DNA of 64,000 nt from Clostridiales bacterium UBA1738. GTDB taxonomy: Bacteria > Bacillota > Clostridia > UBA1381. Each line of letters begins with the position of its first letter. Positions within the stretch are counted from its first letter, which is position 1. Below, one piece after another: positions 44,898 through 55,116 of the stretch. The notes beneath the pieces are model-generated. The model was not told the DNA's origin and made no database searches. It saw only the letters and a program-made list of their open reading frames with translations. The translations under genes and the position numbers were made by a program. The DNA lies in the NCBI GenBank assembly GCA_002315735.1, contig DCIA01000004.1, forward strand, positions 62,001 through 126,000, read 5' to 3'.

Positions 44898-46127
44898 TTA
44901 TCCCACAGACAGATTTTTTTGGAGATTTGCTTTTTGATTTGCGATTTCATTTTTCATTTCGGTTATTAGTTGTTTTAGTTTTTCTTCGCACTCTTCTTTT
45001 GTAGGTGCATATACATTTCTTGCTATCCTTTTTCCGTATGCATCTTTTGGTGAATATCTGCCTTCATACAGGCGGTCATTTATTTTACTTATGCACCCTG
45101 TTCCCGGTTTTCTTATCTTTCCCACTTTCGGCTCAAATTTTGCTCGTGTCGGTTTTTCTTGTTGCTTTGGTGTAACTTCTCCAGTATTATTATCCTTGCT
45201 GAAATGGGCGTTAATTTTGTCCGCTGCCGTTTGTTTCATTTCTTCTGTACTGTGTAGATAGATATCAAGTGTTGTTTTACTTGATTTATGTCCGATTATA
45301 GAGGACAGCGTTTTTATATCCATTCCGTTTGCAATAGCAATTGTAGCAAATGTATGCCTAAGGTCGTGAAATCTAACTTGTTTACATTCTGCCCTTTTTA
45401 GTACAGTTTGCATCATTTTTCGAATTGCAGATGGATCTCTTGGCATATCGTTATTTTTAGGTGACGGAAACATCCACTCAGAATTTACTGTATTTTTGTA
45501 TTCTTTTAATATTTCTAAGAGGCTTTGTGGAAGTATTATTGTTCTCATGGAGTCTTTTGTTTTTGGTTCACTGATTGTTAGCTTTCCTTTTACAAGATGA
45601 GCTTGCCTTCGTATTTTAAGTTCACCGGTTTTGAAGTTTATATCTTCCCATTTTAGTGCTACATCTTCGCCACGTCGCAATCCAGTAGATAGTGCTACAA
45701 GAAATATTTCATAGAACCCGTCATATTTTGCTTGTATCAGAAATCGTTGTATTTCATCTCTGGTCAGCACTTGCATTTCTCTTGATCTTTTTGGTGGCAG
45801 TTTACAACCTATTGCAGGATTTTTATGAATCAATCCTTCTTCTACCGCTTTTTGAAGTGCCGACCTAACATTTGCATGTGTACTTCTTATGAATCTATTA
45901 GATAATCCACTTCCCATAGTATCTTGACACTGTAATCTTCCATTTAATTTTAAATCATTGTAAAATTTCTGCAAATCATTTTGAGTAAGTTCGTTAAGTG
46001 GTATCTTTCCTATTTTTGGAATGATATGTTTATATATTCTTGATTCATATCCTTCCATGGTAGATTCCTTGATTCCTATTTTACAGAAATTTTGGTACCA
46101 GAAATCTATCCATTCACCGAAGGTCAT
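44898..46127 (-). CDS. Tyrosine-type site-specific integrase
   Basis: The 409-residue protein begins MTFGEWIDFWYQNFC, the usual start of this Firmicutes integrase group. A SAM-like core-binding domain is followed by the catalytic domain with STGLRRGEDVALKW, FHDLRHTFATIAI, IIGHKSSKTTLDIY (catalytic Tyr) and a C-terminal AP2-like module (GCISKINDRLYEGRYSPKD) that probably binds arm sites. It sits 213 bases from the 3' end of tRNA-Pro and points toward it, the classical position. No ribosome binding site is clear. No excisionase or other mobility gene is next to it. Confidence 0.92.
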   Translation of the reverse strand: MTFGEWIDFWYQNFCKIGIKESTMEGYESRIYKHIIPKIGKIPLNELTQNDLQKFYNDLKLNGRLQCQDTMGSGLSNRFIRSTHANVRSALQKAVEEGLIHKNPAIGCKLPPKRSREMQVLTRDEIQRFLIQAKYDGFYEIFLVALSTGLRRGEDVALKWEDINFKTGELKIRRQAHLVKGKLTISEPKTKDSMRTIILPQSLLEILKEYKNTVNSEWMFPSPKNNDMPRDPSAIRKMMQTVLKRAECKQVRFHDLRHTFATIAIANGMDIKTLSSIIGHKSSKTTLDIYLHSTEEMKQTAADKINAHFSKDNNTGEVTPKQQEKPTRAKFEPKVGKIRKPGTGCISKINDRLYEGRYSPKDAYGKRIARNVYAPTKEECEEKLKQLITEMKNEIANQKANLQKNLSVG

Positions 46128-46280
46128 AATGCTATTAGCGGAAAGATTTCGTATGACGAATACTACACGTCTATTCGTAAGTAGATTTAATTTTCCAAAT
46201 AATTCTCAAAAATGCCACAAAAGGCGCAAACAAATTTTAATGGTGTAATTCTACCAAGAAATTAACAAGGTCACAAAAGC

Positions 46281-46321
46281 AAAAACACGGTGAATTTCGG
46301 GGATGAAATTTCACCGTGTTA
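46281..46321 (-). terminator. Terminator after the RHS fragment
   Basis: AACACGGTGAA and TTCACCGTGTT pair; on the minus strand the stem is followed by five T. Confidence 0.8.
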
Positions 46322-46345
46322 TAAATTGTTTCTTAGAGTATAATA

Positions 46346-46806
46346 TCAAGCATATTCATAGCCGTCATTATCATAAGCATATGAGTTGGTAACATAATTT
46401 TGTGTTTCATTTATTAATTCACCAAAATCATCATACACAAGATTTTTACTTTCTGTTTCACTGTATATTTTAATAGAATTGCCAAACAAATCATACTCTG
46501 TGTTAACGGTTCCCACATGATTATTTGTCCTCTTAGTAACAAGACCCAATCCGTTATATTGGTTTTCTGTAACATTACCATTTGCATCGGTCTGTTTTGT
46601 AATATTTCCCGAAAGGTCATATTCATAAAGAGTAACCTTGCCAATACTATCAATGCTTTTTATCGGTCGTCCGTAAGTATCTAAAACATACTCGTTTGTA
46701 TGACGTTCCTTTGTGTTAATTCCGCCATAGGATGTTTTTTTGATGTTACCTTCGCCGTCATACTCATATTCGGTAGTAATACCATCGTCTGAGCTTGCGT
46801 ATTGTT
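46346..46806 (-). pseudogene. RHS/YD-repeat protein fragment (C-terminal)
   Basis: An open frame without start codon reads as YD repeats: TTEYEYDGEGNIKKTSYGG, VTLYEYDLSGNITKQTDANG, VNTEYDLFGNSIKIYSET, LVYDDFGELINETQ. It is bounded upstream by a stop at 46807 and followed by a terminator. RHS proteins are large surface or toxin carriers; only about 150 residues remain here. Confidence 0.8.
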
Positions 46807-47037
46807 ATATGGTTTATTGAAAAATAAAGAGAGGCAGAGTTTTATTTCTGCCTCTCTAATGGGATTATTAGGTGTATTTTACAATATGTAGTGTAATGTT
46901 GAAATCATCTTATCGAATTGGGGAATATTTTTATTTTATGATCAATATTTTCTAACAAAAACTGCCCCATCCCTAAATTATTCTTCCCAAATGGCATTTG
47001 TTATCCCCTTGGAAACTTACCAATTTACTTCAATTAT
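46807..47037. other. Non-coding junction between two RHS fragments
   Basis: AT-rich sequence without a supported gene. A strong hairpin (AGAGAGGCAGA/TCTGCCTCTCT) lies at 46828-46857. The rest looks like scrambled remnant DNA. Confidence 0.5.
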
Positions 47038-47328
47038 CAATAAAATGCTACCAAAAAATGTACGTCCCCAAATGGCTTCTTTAATAGTGCAGTTACATTA
47101 CCATGACCATCTTGAACATAATACTGTCTTGCTCTATTGTCCGAGGTATAGCCTATAAGTTCTGTTCCACGAACATAGTTATAGATATCATCTGCCGTTA
47201 TTTCACCTATTATATTTGCATTATCATAATAATATGATGTTGTTTCTATGCTATCACCAAATAGTTCATATTCCTTTGATATGTTGTTATAGTTATCAAA
47301 TTCATACTCTGTATAGGTATTGCTTGAT
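47038..47328 (-). pseudogene. RHS/YD-repeat core fragment
   Basis: The frame reads TYTEYEFDNYNNISKEYELFG, then YNYVRGTELIGYTSDNRARQ and YYVQDGHGNVTALLK, which resembles the RHS core before the variable tip. It starts after a stop near 47328 and runs into unrelated residues before a stop at 47038. Its position relative to the other fragment shows rearrangement or deletion. Confidence 0.75.
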
Positions 47329-47383
47329 TAGTTCGTAAAACATTTTTCAACATTTTGAACAGGAAATATGGAATTATATGTTT

Positions 47384-50300
47384 TCATGGCTCTATTTTCT
47401 TGACAATCTTCAAACTCACTATTTCATATGGTTTTATCTCGATTTTTACTGAGTTATTATCTACTTTGACATTTGTTAATTCATTTTCCATCAGGTCGCA
47501 TATCGATACATTATTGACATCAAATCCGAATGTTAACACAGTATCAGTCCTTCTGTTGCAGCATTCGTACATTCTTACAATGATTTCATCTGATTTTTCT
47601 GCCATCTTTACAGTCTCGATAATAACATTATCCTTGTCGGTACTAACAAAAGAGAACTCGTCAGGTAAAACACCGTTGTTTTTATTAACCCTAATTGCGT
47701 AAAGAGGATTGTTTAGAAGATATGCCTGCTTTTCAACTTCGCAATTTCTAACATTATTTTTATGAGGATAAAGCGAATATGTAAAGCAGTGTTCACACTT
47801 ATCTGCCTCAGGATTAGGATAGGTTGCAGACTTTAATAGTGTTAATCTAATATTACTGCCCAAAACATCATACCCGTACTTGCAATCATTTATTAGAGCG
47901 GCACCATAATCATCTTCCGAAACATCTGCAAACTTGTGAGCGCATACCTCAAATTTTGCTTCATCCCAGCTTGTATTTCTATGAGTCGGTCTCTCTATAT
48001 TACCAAATTGAATGTCAAATGTAGCCTTATCTGTATGAACATCAACAGGAAAATCTGCTTTTAGTAAGATATGATGTTCCTTCCAGTCAATATAGGTTTC
48101 AAAATCAATTCTTTCGCTGTTTTTATAAACTAAAATTTCTTGCACTATTACTGAATTTAAGAAGGCTTTTTTAATTTTAAGACCTGCTTTTTCGCCGTAG
48201 TCAACAATTTCTGTTGATATGACATCATCTACCACCCATGATTTTTCCGCATAATAGTTTGTAATTTCCCATGCATCGTATTTCTTAGGATAGTCCTCAA
48301 AAGCTATTAATCTGTTTGCAAGCTTGCCCTTTTTAATAACTTCTCGCTTATTTAACTTGTCATAAAATTTACTGATATCGCCGTTCTTAAACTTGATTTT
48401 GTAAAACTTATTTTCAATTGTGTCCTCTGTTACTGTAATATTTCCCTTTGTTTCGGTTGGCTTTACAACCTTATAACCATTGGCGGGAATATCTTTAACA
48501 TATACTGCCTCGCCATCTATCATAACGCTACCGCTTTGCATAAACGGTGTATTGTTAAATACTAATATTCCGCCGTTAGTTTTAATATTCTCTGCTATAA
48601 TTTTATATTTTTTATCTAAAATACCATTTCCGATTTCAAAGATTTTGTCATAAAGGCGGTCGCTCTCATCATAAACAGCCTTTATTGATGAGCCCGGAAT
48701 AATGTCGTGGAATTGATTTAGAAGAATTCCCTTCCAGCCCTTCTTCAATTCGCTCTTTGGATATGCTCCGCTCATCAATATGTTATCTGTAAGCGACATC
48801 AATTCTGCATTATGGTATAAATATTCAGCTTTTCTGTTCTTTTTCTTATTTTTTGCTATTGAGGTATACGTACCTCTGTGGAATTCCAAATATAATTCTC
48901 CCACCCATTTTGGCATTAATTTTACTTTTTTAAGTTTTTTATGAAGATTATCGCAAAATTCGGTTACAGTTCCGAATTTCACAATCGGACAACCATCCAA
49001 TCCCTTTTCTAATCGTTTTCCGACTTCAATCATTCTTTCTGTCGGTCCGCCACCGCCGTCGCCGTAACCATATGTTAATAATACTTCATCATTAATTTTT
49101 TTGTCTTGGTATCTATCCCATGTTCCTGCCGTCATTTGTGGTGACAAAACTCCATTATATGTACAATATCCAACAGGCTTTTCGCCTCTTATTTTATCTT
49201 GTACTGTCAAAAAGTATGTCAGAATTTCAGTACCATCAATACCTTGCCACATAAAAGTATCATGGGGCATTGTGTTACTCTCACTCCAACTAATTTTTGA
49301 TGTAACAAAGGTATCAATTTCGCTTTTTTTAAGTATTTGAGGTAGTGCTGCAGAATACCCAAAAACATCGGGTAACCATAGTACCCTACTATCTTTGTCA
49401 AATTCTTCTTTGAAAAATTCTTTCCCTAAAAGGATTTGACGAACCAAGCTTTCACCGCTCAAAAGATTGCAATCTGCCTCAACCCACATTGCACCTTCTG
49501 CATCCCATCTGCCTGCCTTAATTAGTTCTTTTATTTCAGAATAAAGTTCAGGTGCGTCCTCTTTTATAAATTCATACTGTTGTGCAGTCGATGACATAAA
49601 CTTGTATTCAGGGTATCGTTTCATCATACTGACAACACTTGAAAATGTCCTTTGAACTTTTTCTCTTGTTTGCTGTACCGTCCAGAGCCATGCGCAATCA
49701 ATATGCGAATGTCCAACAGATAATACGCAAGGCTTTGAACTGTCATTTTTTTTATTATAAAGAGTTTTTTGTAAGTAGTTGTCTGCCTCAATTACGGACT
49801 TTGAAAAGGCATCTGATGGTGTGATTCTCATATCCACCATATTTATGGCATTTTTTAAGATTTCCATAGTATCAACATAAGTCTTATCTTCCTTTTCAAG
49901 ATAAGAGCATATATCGTAAGGCACATTCAAATCAAAGTATAGCTTTTTGACATCCTCATCAATTTCGTTAATAAATCCTCGAAACTCCTGCCGTCTGTCG
50001 CCATCATTTGTATATGCGTATATGTACATTTCGTAATCGGTATTTGGCATTATTTCAATAGATTTATGAAAACAATCCATTCCATATACCATCTCACCAT
50101 TCAAATATACCAAAAACTGAGGGTTGCCCGGTCCCCATCCTTCTCCATATATACCTGTTGTTAACTTAAAAACTGTTTCCTTTTTTGTATGGAATTTATT
50201 GTAGAACCAATAGTGTTTACCCGGCTCTCCGCCCCACAAATCATTCTTTCCAATTTTTTTCCAATCAGATGTAACATTTGGAAAAACATTTGATGACTTA

Positions 50301-50407
50301 TATTCACATTCAGTATACAAAAAATCACATATTTCTGTACTTTTTACTGTGATTCTTTTATTAAGTTCGTCCAAATATACTCTGATTTTTTCAGTTGTGA
50401 AATCCAT
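47384..50407 (-). CDS. Alpha-mannosidase, glycoside hydrolase family 38
   Basis: About 1007 residues. An N-terminal beta-rich accessory domain (galactose-binding type) precedes the catalytic domain with the zinc ligands GHSHIDCAWLW, the nucleophile region LWLPDVFGYSAALPQIL (Asp present) and QFHDIIPGSS. The C-terminal GH38 beta domains follow. The start at 50407 has AGGAGGT six bases upstream. No signal peptide is seen, so it acts in the cytoplasm on imported mannosides. It is the last gene of the minus-strand catabolic cluster. Confidence 0.93.
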   Translation of the reverse strand: MDFTTEKIRVYLDELNKRITVKSTEICDFLYTECEYKSSNVFPNVTSDWKKIGKNDLWGGEPGKHYWFYNKFHTKKETVFKLTTGIYGEGWGPGNPQFLVYLNGEMVYGMDCFHKSIEIMPNTDYEMYIYAYTNDGDRRQEFRGFINEIDEDVKKLYFDLNVPYDICSYLEKEDKTYVDTMEILKNAINMVDMRITPSDAFSKSVIEADNYLQKTLYNKKNDSSKPCVLSVGHSHIDCAWLWTVQQTREKVQRTFSSVVSMMKRYPEYKFMSSTAQQYEFIKEDAPELYSEIKELIKAGRWDAEGAMWVEADCNLLSGESLVRQILLGKEFFKEEFDKDSRVLWLPDVFGYSAALPQILKKSEIDTFVTSKISWSESNTMPHDTFMWQGIDGTEILTYFLTVQDKIRGEKPVGYCTYNGVLSPQMTAGTWDRYQDKKINDEVLLTYGYGDGGGGPTERMIEVGKRLEKGLDGCPIVKFGTVTEFCDNLHKKLKKVKLMPKWVGELYLEFHRGTYTSIAKNKKKNRKAEYLYHNAELMSLTDNILMSGAYPKSELKKGWKGILLNQFHDIIPGSSIKAVYDESDRLYDKIFEIGNGILDKKYKIIAENIKTNGGILVFNNTPFMQSGSVMIDGEAVYVKDIPANGYKVVKPTETKGNITVTEDTIENKFYKIKFKNGDISKFYDKLNKREVIKKGKLANRLIAFEDYPKKYDAWEITNYYAEKSWVVDDVISTEIVDYGEKAGLKIKKAFLNSVIVQEILVYKNSERIDFETYIDWKEHHILLKADFPVDVHTDKATFDIQFGNIERPTHRNTSWDEAKFEVCAHKFADVSEDDYGAALINDCKYGYDVLGSNIRLTLLKSATYPNPEADKCEHCFTYSLYPHKNNVRNCEVEKQAYLLNNPLYAIRVNKNNGVLPDEFSFVSTDKDNVIIETVKMAEKSDEIIVRMYECCNRRTDTVLTFGFDVNNVSICDLMENELTNVKVDNNSVKIEIKPYEIVSLKIVKKIEP

Positions 50408-50449
50408 AAAATAACCTCCTATTATTAATAATATTTTATTTTTGCACAA

Positions 50450-50801
50450 TACATCTCTTAAACATTATTATATTCATTATTATAAACAAAATCTGTCCAT
50501 TGCGATTATTTGTTCATAAACAATAATATAATAATATCTTTTCCCGTCCTCTTACCAGCGAATCATAAAGTATTGTTTTACATCTTTTGCTCAATTTTAG
50601 TTAAATTTTGAATAGTTGTTGAACTTTTGTTAAACTTTTTAATGTTAATCCAAGTCGGTATTTAATTCAATCTTCACAAACCATTAAAATTAAACATATA
50701 TCATCTTGACACAAACACCTTACTATTTTCTAATCTGACGGTGTATTTTTTATTCTCTTTGGGAAGTATTTTCCCAACACATAAAATATGTGTTTTATTT
50801 A
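50450..50801. other. Intergenic region, likely control region of the GH38 gene
   Basis: About 350 AT-rich bases between the HAD gene and GH38. On the minus strand there are several TATAAT-like boxes and a short palindrome TTGTTTATGAACAA that could be an operator. Near repeats GTTGAACTTTTGTTAAAC lie at about 50617. No gene is supported. Confidence 0.4.
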
Positions 50802-51728
50802 TCACAAAATTATATCAAGCATTTCTATAAGATTATCAATGTGATAGTCGCACATATCGCCAATGCCTGCTCTTTCAATATTGCCGCCCGATATTCCAAC
50901 ACAAGAAAAGCCTGCAAGTTTGATTGAAACTACACCTGCTGAACTATCTTCAATTCCTATTACCTTGTGTCTTCTTTCAAAAGGTATTCCAAGACCAACT
51001 CTTGCAGTTTCAGCATATAGCCATGGATGTGGCTTTGGCGCAAGTTCTCCCAGTGTTCCTGTTTGACCTTTATGAAGTGCTTGTCCTGCTGTTATTATGC
51101 TATCATAAAAGTCAACAGGATTTCCCATATCAAGTTGCTTAAATGCAGATATAATTTCAGGCATAGCCTTTTCGTAAAGGCCACTCGTTACAAGACCGAT
51201 TTTAATTCCTTCGTTTTTAACAGTGGTTAAAAATTCTTTTAGGTTAGGTGCAGGAGTGAAAGCATCTTGTTTTCCTCTACCCTTTAGTATTTCGTTCATT
51301 TCATGATTTACAATCTCAAAGTAATACTGTCTTGCAAGTTCTAAACTTCCACCTTTTGCATACTTATCAATCATATATTGAAGATGTTCTGAAACTGAGT
51401 GTCCTGAAATAAATGGTTCATCCTCTACTTCTCTTTTAAAGTTGTTATTTCCTAAAAGTCTTGCTGTTGTTCTCTCAATTACCCACATCCAAAAACTTTC
51501 ACTATGTACTGATGTACCGTCTAAGTCCATCAAAATCGCTTCTGCTTTTGGTTCAAAATGAGTTTCATACATAGGATAAATTGCAGGGTATCCCATTCCG
51601 CTTTTCACATAGCATAGTTTTTTATCATCAAATTCTACTATGTCAATCTTCTTGTCATCAGGAGTTAAGATTTTCTTAACTCCATCTTTTCCCACTTCAA
51701 AGAAGTCGCTTTTTTTGATTTCATTCAT
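50802..51728 (-). CDS. HAD-superfamily phosphatase, beta-phosphoglucomutase-like
   Basis: The protein has an unusual N-terminal extension of about 65 residues (MNEIKKSDFFEVGKDGVKKI), then a HAD core: nucleophile AILMDLDGTSVHSESFW, motif II IGLVTSGLYEK, Lys and motif III KPHPWLYAETARVG and GIEDSSAGVVSIKLAG. Relatives phosphorylate-shift or dephosphorylate sugar phosphates. In this cluster it probably acts on a phosphorylated breakdown sugar. The start at 51728 follows GAGGAAAAACAA. Confidence 0.88.
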   Translation of the reverse strand: MNEIKKSDFFEVGKDGVKKILTPDDKKIDIVEFDDKKLCYVKSGMGYPAIYPMYETHFEPKAEAILMDLDGTSVHSESFWMWVIERTTARLLGNNNFKREVEDEPFISGHSVSEHLQYMIDKYAKGGSLELARQYYFEIVNHEMNEILKGRGKQDAFTPAPNLKEFLTTVKNEGIKIGLVTSGLYEKAMPEIISAFKQLDMGNPVDFYDSIITAGQALHKGQTGTLGELAPKPHPWLYAETARVGLGIPFERRHKVIGIEDSSAGVVSIKLAGFSCVGISGGNIERAGIGDMCDYHIDNLIEMLDIIL

Positions 51729-51857
51729 TTGTTTTTCCTCATTTATTCTAAAAATACACTTAACTTTGTAAATATAATATGATATCCTTGGCATTCATAT
51801 TTGTTGACAAAATTTTGATTTATATTCTTTGATATAGCATTACAAAAGTATATATTT

Positions 51858-52529
51858 CTACATTATTTTTTCTGTAATTCTTTCAGCAATTATTCTCATA
51901 CCTTTATCGCCTGGGTGAATCTTAATTCCTTCATGTTCGTATTTGCTTGCTAAATTCTCTTCATCCAAAATTAAATCACTTATAAATACAAACTCGGTTG
52001 AATATTTTTCTGCATACAATTCTAAAGCTTTTGTCTTTTCCTCATTATTAAAAAAGTTGGAACATACAATTATTTTTGCATTTTTATTTTTGCCCGATAA
52101 GTACTTATGAAATTTATGAAGTTCAGCAATAAAAATTTCAGAATCAAAATCTTCATTTATCACATTTTCACTCAACAAACAAATCATCACATCAGGATTA
52201 AAATTAGATGCTTCTTTAAAATACTCATCAATATTGCAATTTCTATATGACCGTTCCCAAACAGCACCTTGAACAATACAAAAGACAGCATCGGGATATT
52301 TTTTAAGAATTTTATTCATACAAATGTGTACATAATCATTTTCTATTGATGATGCGCCCATTCCCCAATCACCATGCCAACCAATTTGAGGGGCAACTCC
52401 GTGCTTTGTAATAGAGTTTCCTAAAAACATTATTTTAGGCTCGCCATTCATCATATCACCTAATACAAATACATTTTGAGAAACCTGATTGGTTGCTTTT
52501 ACTGTATTCTTTTTTTCAAAATTTTCCAT
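51858..52529 (-). CDS. SGNH/GDSL-type esterase
   Basis: About 223 residues with the SGNH blocks: FLGNSITKHG (Ser nucleophile), SSIENDY (block II Gly region), LLSENVIN (Asn block) and HPGDKGMRI (Asp/His block). Such enzymes remove acetyl or acyl groups from glycans. No signal peptide is visible. The start at 52529 has GGTGAAAAAT; it follows the beta-helix gene by 13 bases. Confidence 0.82.
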   Translation of the reverse strand: MENFEKKNTVKATNQVSQNVFVLGDMMNGEPKIMFLGNSITKHGVAPQIGWHGDWGMGASSIENDYVHICMNKILKKYPDAVFCIVQGAVWERSYRNCNIDEYFKEASNFNPDVMICLLSENVINEDFDSEIFIAELHKFHKYLSGKNKNAKIIVCSNFFNNEEKTKALELYAEKYSTEFVFISDLILDEENLASKYEHEGIKIHPGDKGMRIIAERITEKIM

Positions 52530-52542
52530 ATTTTTCACCAAT

Positions 52543-53597
52543 TTACTTTATAGTAATTTCTTTTGAATTTATTATTTCCGGATTAAAAGCATCAAAGTTA
52601 TCCTGCTTTATACCATCTAAATATATATTTTCAAAATAGAATCCGTGAAGGCTCTTATTTTCATTTACCGACTCAATTCTAATTTGTGGCTTGTAGTCTA
52701 TATTTTCAGTCAATATATTGATATTTTTAAAATATACATCGTGAATATCACCAATTTTTTTGGGAAGTGTTCGTATTAGTTTACTCGACTTTACTCTTGT
52801 TTCGTACTGCCAATTTGAACAAGCAACAAATTTTGTTTCCATATGCTTATCATATCCTGTATACTCTTGAGTGTCTGCCGTTTGAAGTTCTTGAAGCATT
52901 GTATCATTTTGAAGTTCAATATTTAGATTTTCAAAAGTTATATCATGCATATCGGCAAATCCTCCAATTACTCCGCCACCAAAAATTTTGACATTCTTAG
53001 CACCCTTTGTAAAAATTGAGGCAAAAACAATTGCTTCTTTATCAACATATACTGTGTCGTTATCCTTTAAGTTAATAATCATAGGAAAATGTATTCCATG
53101 TCCGAAATAATATGTTGCATTCTTTGCTCCGGGATATTCTTTATATTCATTATAGAAAATATGCAATACATTATGAGTACCATCAAGTTCCAGAACATAA
53201 CTTCCAAATTCTTTTAATTTGAAAGAATCTTCATCTTCAGAAACAATCGGTGTAATACCTTTAGAAACAGGTCTAATTTTTGCGTCTTTGAATTCTTTTT
53301 TACTTTTTACTTTAATTGTCACTTCTTCATCAGCATAAAATGAAATATATCCTGCCGATTCTGTTTGGTCAATTGATCTTTGCTTACCCGGCCAAGGTCT
53401 GTTAAATGGTATTGCAGAAACTCGGCATTCACGGGCTTCGCATTTTTCCCCATTTATCTCAACATCAAAATTATCATTTAATAATTTAAAAACAGTTTCT
53501 TTCGTATCGATTGCATAGTCGGCAAATTCCGTTCTGCCAAATGCCACAAACAAATTATCGGATACACCGTTTTTATTTTTGGAATTACTAACATCAT
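52543..53597 (-). pseudogene. GH28/GH49-like right-handed beta-helix protein with internal deletion and disturbed start
   Basis: The N-terminal 195 residues (FGRTEFADYAIDTKETVF through VKIFGGGVIGG) and the C-terminal 135 (ADMHDITFENLNIEL to the stop) resemble the two ends of a beta-helix glycosidase of about 500 residues. The catalytic middle, with the Asp residues of the helix, is missing; the join near 52956 stays in frame. At the front, AAAGGAG-CATA-ATG (ATG at 53597) is out of frame with the natural-looking NGVSDNLFVAFGRTEF, which suggests an additional small indel. A TTG start at 53553 could still be used. Confidence 0.7.
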
Positions 53598-53615
53598 TAT
53601 GCTCCTTTTAGTTAT

Positions 53616-55085
53616 TTAGCCTAAGAAGACAACAGGGATAACAATCGGTTGTGCAAATGTTGCACCGCTTATCTCAACATAAACATTATTTATTGACTGT
53701 ACAATTTCACCTGATGACACTTCAAAGTCTGCATAGGTTGTATAATCAACATTATCTTGATTCATAAGCATCTCAATCATTAATGATTTCTTATAGTTAG
53801 GTGCTGTCCACCCTTCCGGCAAAATCAATCTGAAATTCAATCGTTTTGTATCTTGACAGTTATTCTTTATATGAATTTTGAAGTTATGAGTTTCATTCGG
53901 GTTAATTACAGGTGCCTTTTCAAACTCAACTATCGCTCTTAAATGATGATAATTCAAGATTTCATAGCTATACTTTGGAAGATAAAGCACTTCCTTTGCT
54001 GTCATTCTGTTATACTTTTTGATTACTTCATCATTGGGAACAGTTTCATTTTCGCCTAAGTCAACAATAACATCGCAGAATTCAAGCATCTTAGGAACTT
54101 GCTCCAACACACGCTCTGTAAGTTCTGTACAAGTATGCGGCAAATTATATACCTCTTGCCCGTTTACAGAAATTGTGATGATTTTATCGCCTATATACTC
54201 CTTCCAATCATCAGGAATAATCTTTGTACCACCAAACAATCCAAGAGTTGCTCCAACAGTTGCTGCCGTACAATCAGTGTCATCACCGCAGTTAATAGCG
54301 TATATCATTGACTTTTTGAAGTCACCCTCACCATACAAAAGACCGATAATTACATATCCGACATTTGCAGGAGCTTGGAAGAATCCAATATCCTTACTTA
54401 ATTCTACAAGCATATTTCTAACAACTCTATAATCAGTTCCTTTGTTGTATTCATCAATGACCAATTGTACCGACTTTGCAACAAGTGAATCTGATGGGAT
54501 TTTTGTTAAGGCATTTTTAATTACTGCCATTATATCGCTGTTAAATATCGCACCACTTTGAATTGCAACTGTAAATATCTCTGCGTATGTGCCCTCGCTA
54601 ATGCCATGGTCAACCATAGCGTCCATTGATGCAAATTTCATCGCAACATCAGGGCAGAACGGGAATAAAACAGCCCAAATTTCACTTCTTATCCATGCAC
54701 CGTTTGATCTTTGCCATCTTTGATTTTCTATTTCACCAGATAATGGTGGCATAATACCGGCTTTTAGGTTTTCTCTTGCAATGCCGTATTCGTTCCAATG
54801 AGGTGCAATCCAATCAACCCAATATTCGCCTAAAATATTTTGGTTTACTGTATTTATTCCTTGACGTTCTATTATAAATAGCCACAAAAGTTGTAAATCA
54901 AGGTCGTCATTTGGAAGTGGTTCGCCAGGTTTTGTTTTAAACCCGCTAATGTCAAGCATCTCTTTTGATGCTTCGTATGGTCCACCCATTGTTCCTCCAA
55001 TATTTTTTCCCAGCCAACAAGCGTATACCTTATCAAAGTACCAATCCTTATTGATTGACATTGTGTCCATATGTTTAAATCCCAT
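53616..55085 (-). CDS. ADP-ribosylglycohydrolase-fold protein of a carbohydrate cluster
   Basis: The 489 residues contain an ADP-ribosylglycohydrolase-type all-helical domain (YACWLGKNIGGTMGGPYE; metal ligands PNDDLDLQLLWL and NCGDDTDCTAATVGATLGLF) and a C-terminal beta-sandwich of about 120 residues. Proteins of this shape are frequent in glycan-use loci, where removal of ADP-ribose is unlikely; a glycoside or pentose derivative may be the real substrate. The start follows GGAGGACAGATAA. Confidence 0.85.
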   Translation of the reverse strand: MGFKHMDTMSINKDWYFDKVYACWLGKNIGGTMGGPYEASKEMLDISGFKTKPGEPLPNDDLDLQLLWLFIIERQGINTVNQNILGEYWVDWIAPHWNEYGIARENLKAGIMPPLSGEIENQRWQRSNGAWIRSEIWAVLFPFCPDVAMKFASMDAMVDHGISEGTYAEIFTVAIQSGAIFNSDIMAVIKNALTKIPSDSLVAKSVQLVIDEYNKGTDYRVVRNMLVELSKDIGFFQAPANVGYVIIGLLYGEGDFKKSMIYAINCGDDTDCTAATVGATLGLFGGTKIIPDDWKEYIGDKIITISVNGQEVYNLPHTCTELTERVLEQVPKMLEFCDVIVDLGENETVPNDEVIKKYNRMTAKEVLYLPKYSYEILNYHHLRAIVEFEKAPVINPNETHNFKIHIKNNCQDTKRLNFRLILPEGWTAPNYKKSLMIEMLMNQDNVDYTTYADFEVSSGEIVQSINNVYVEISGATFAQPIVIPVVFLG

Positions 55086-55116
55086 TTATCTGTCCTCCAA
55101 TTATTATTATTTATTT

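Noticed and set aside
44898..46127. Integrase missing its N-terminal domain
   Set aside because: The group to which it belongs normally starts at (M)xFGEW and has its extra DNA-binding domain at the C-terminus, so it is judged complete.
46128..46280. Plus-strand fragment reading GKISYDEYYTSIRK upstream of the integrase
   Set aside because: Short, no start or ribosome binding site; probably chance.
50706..50740. Plus-strand TTGACA followed by TAATCT
   Set aside because: Poor -10 match and no plus-strand gene downstream.
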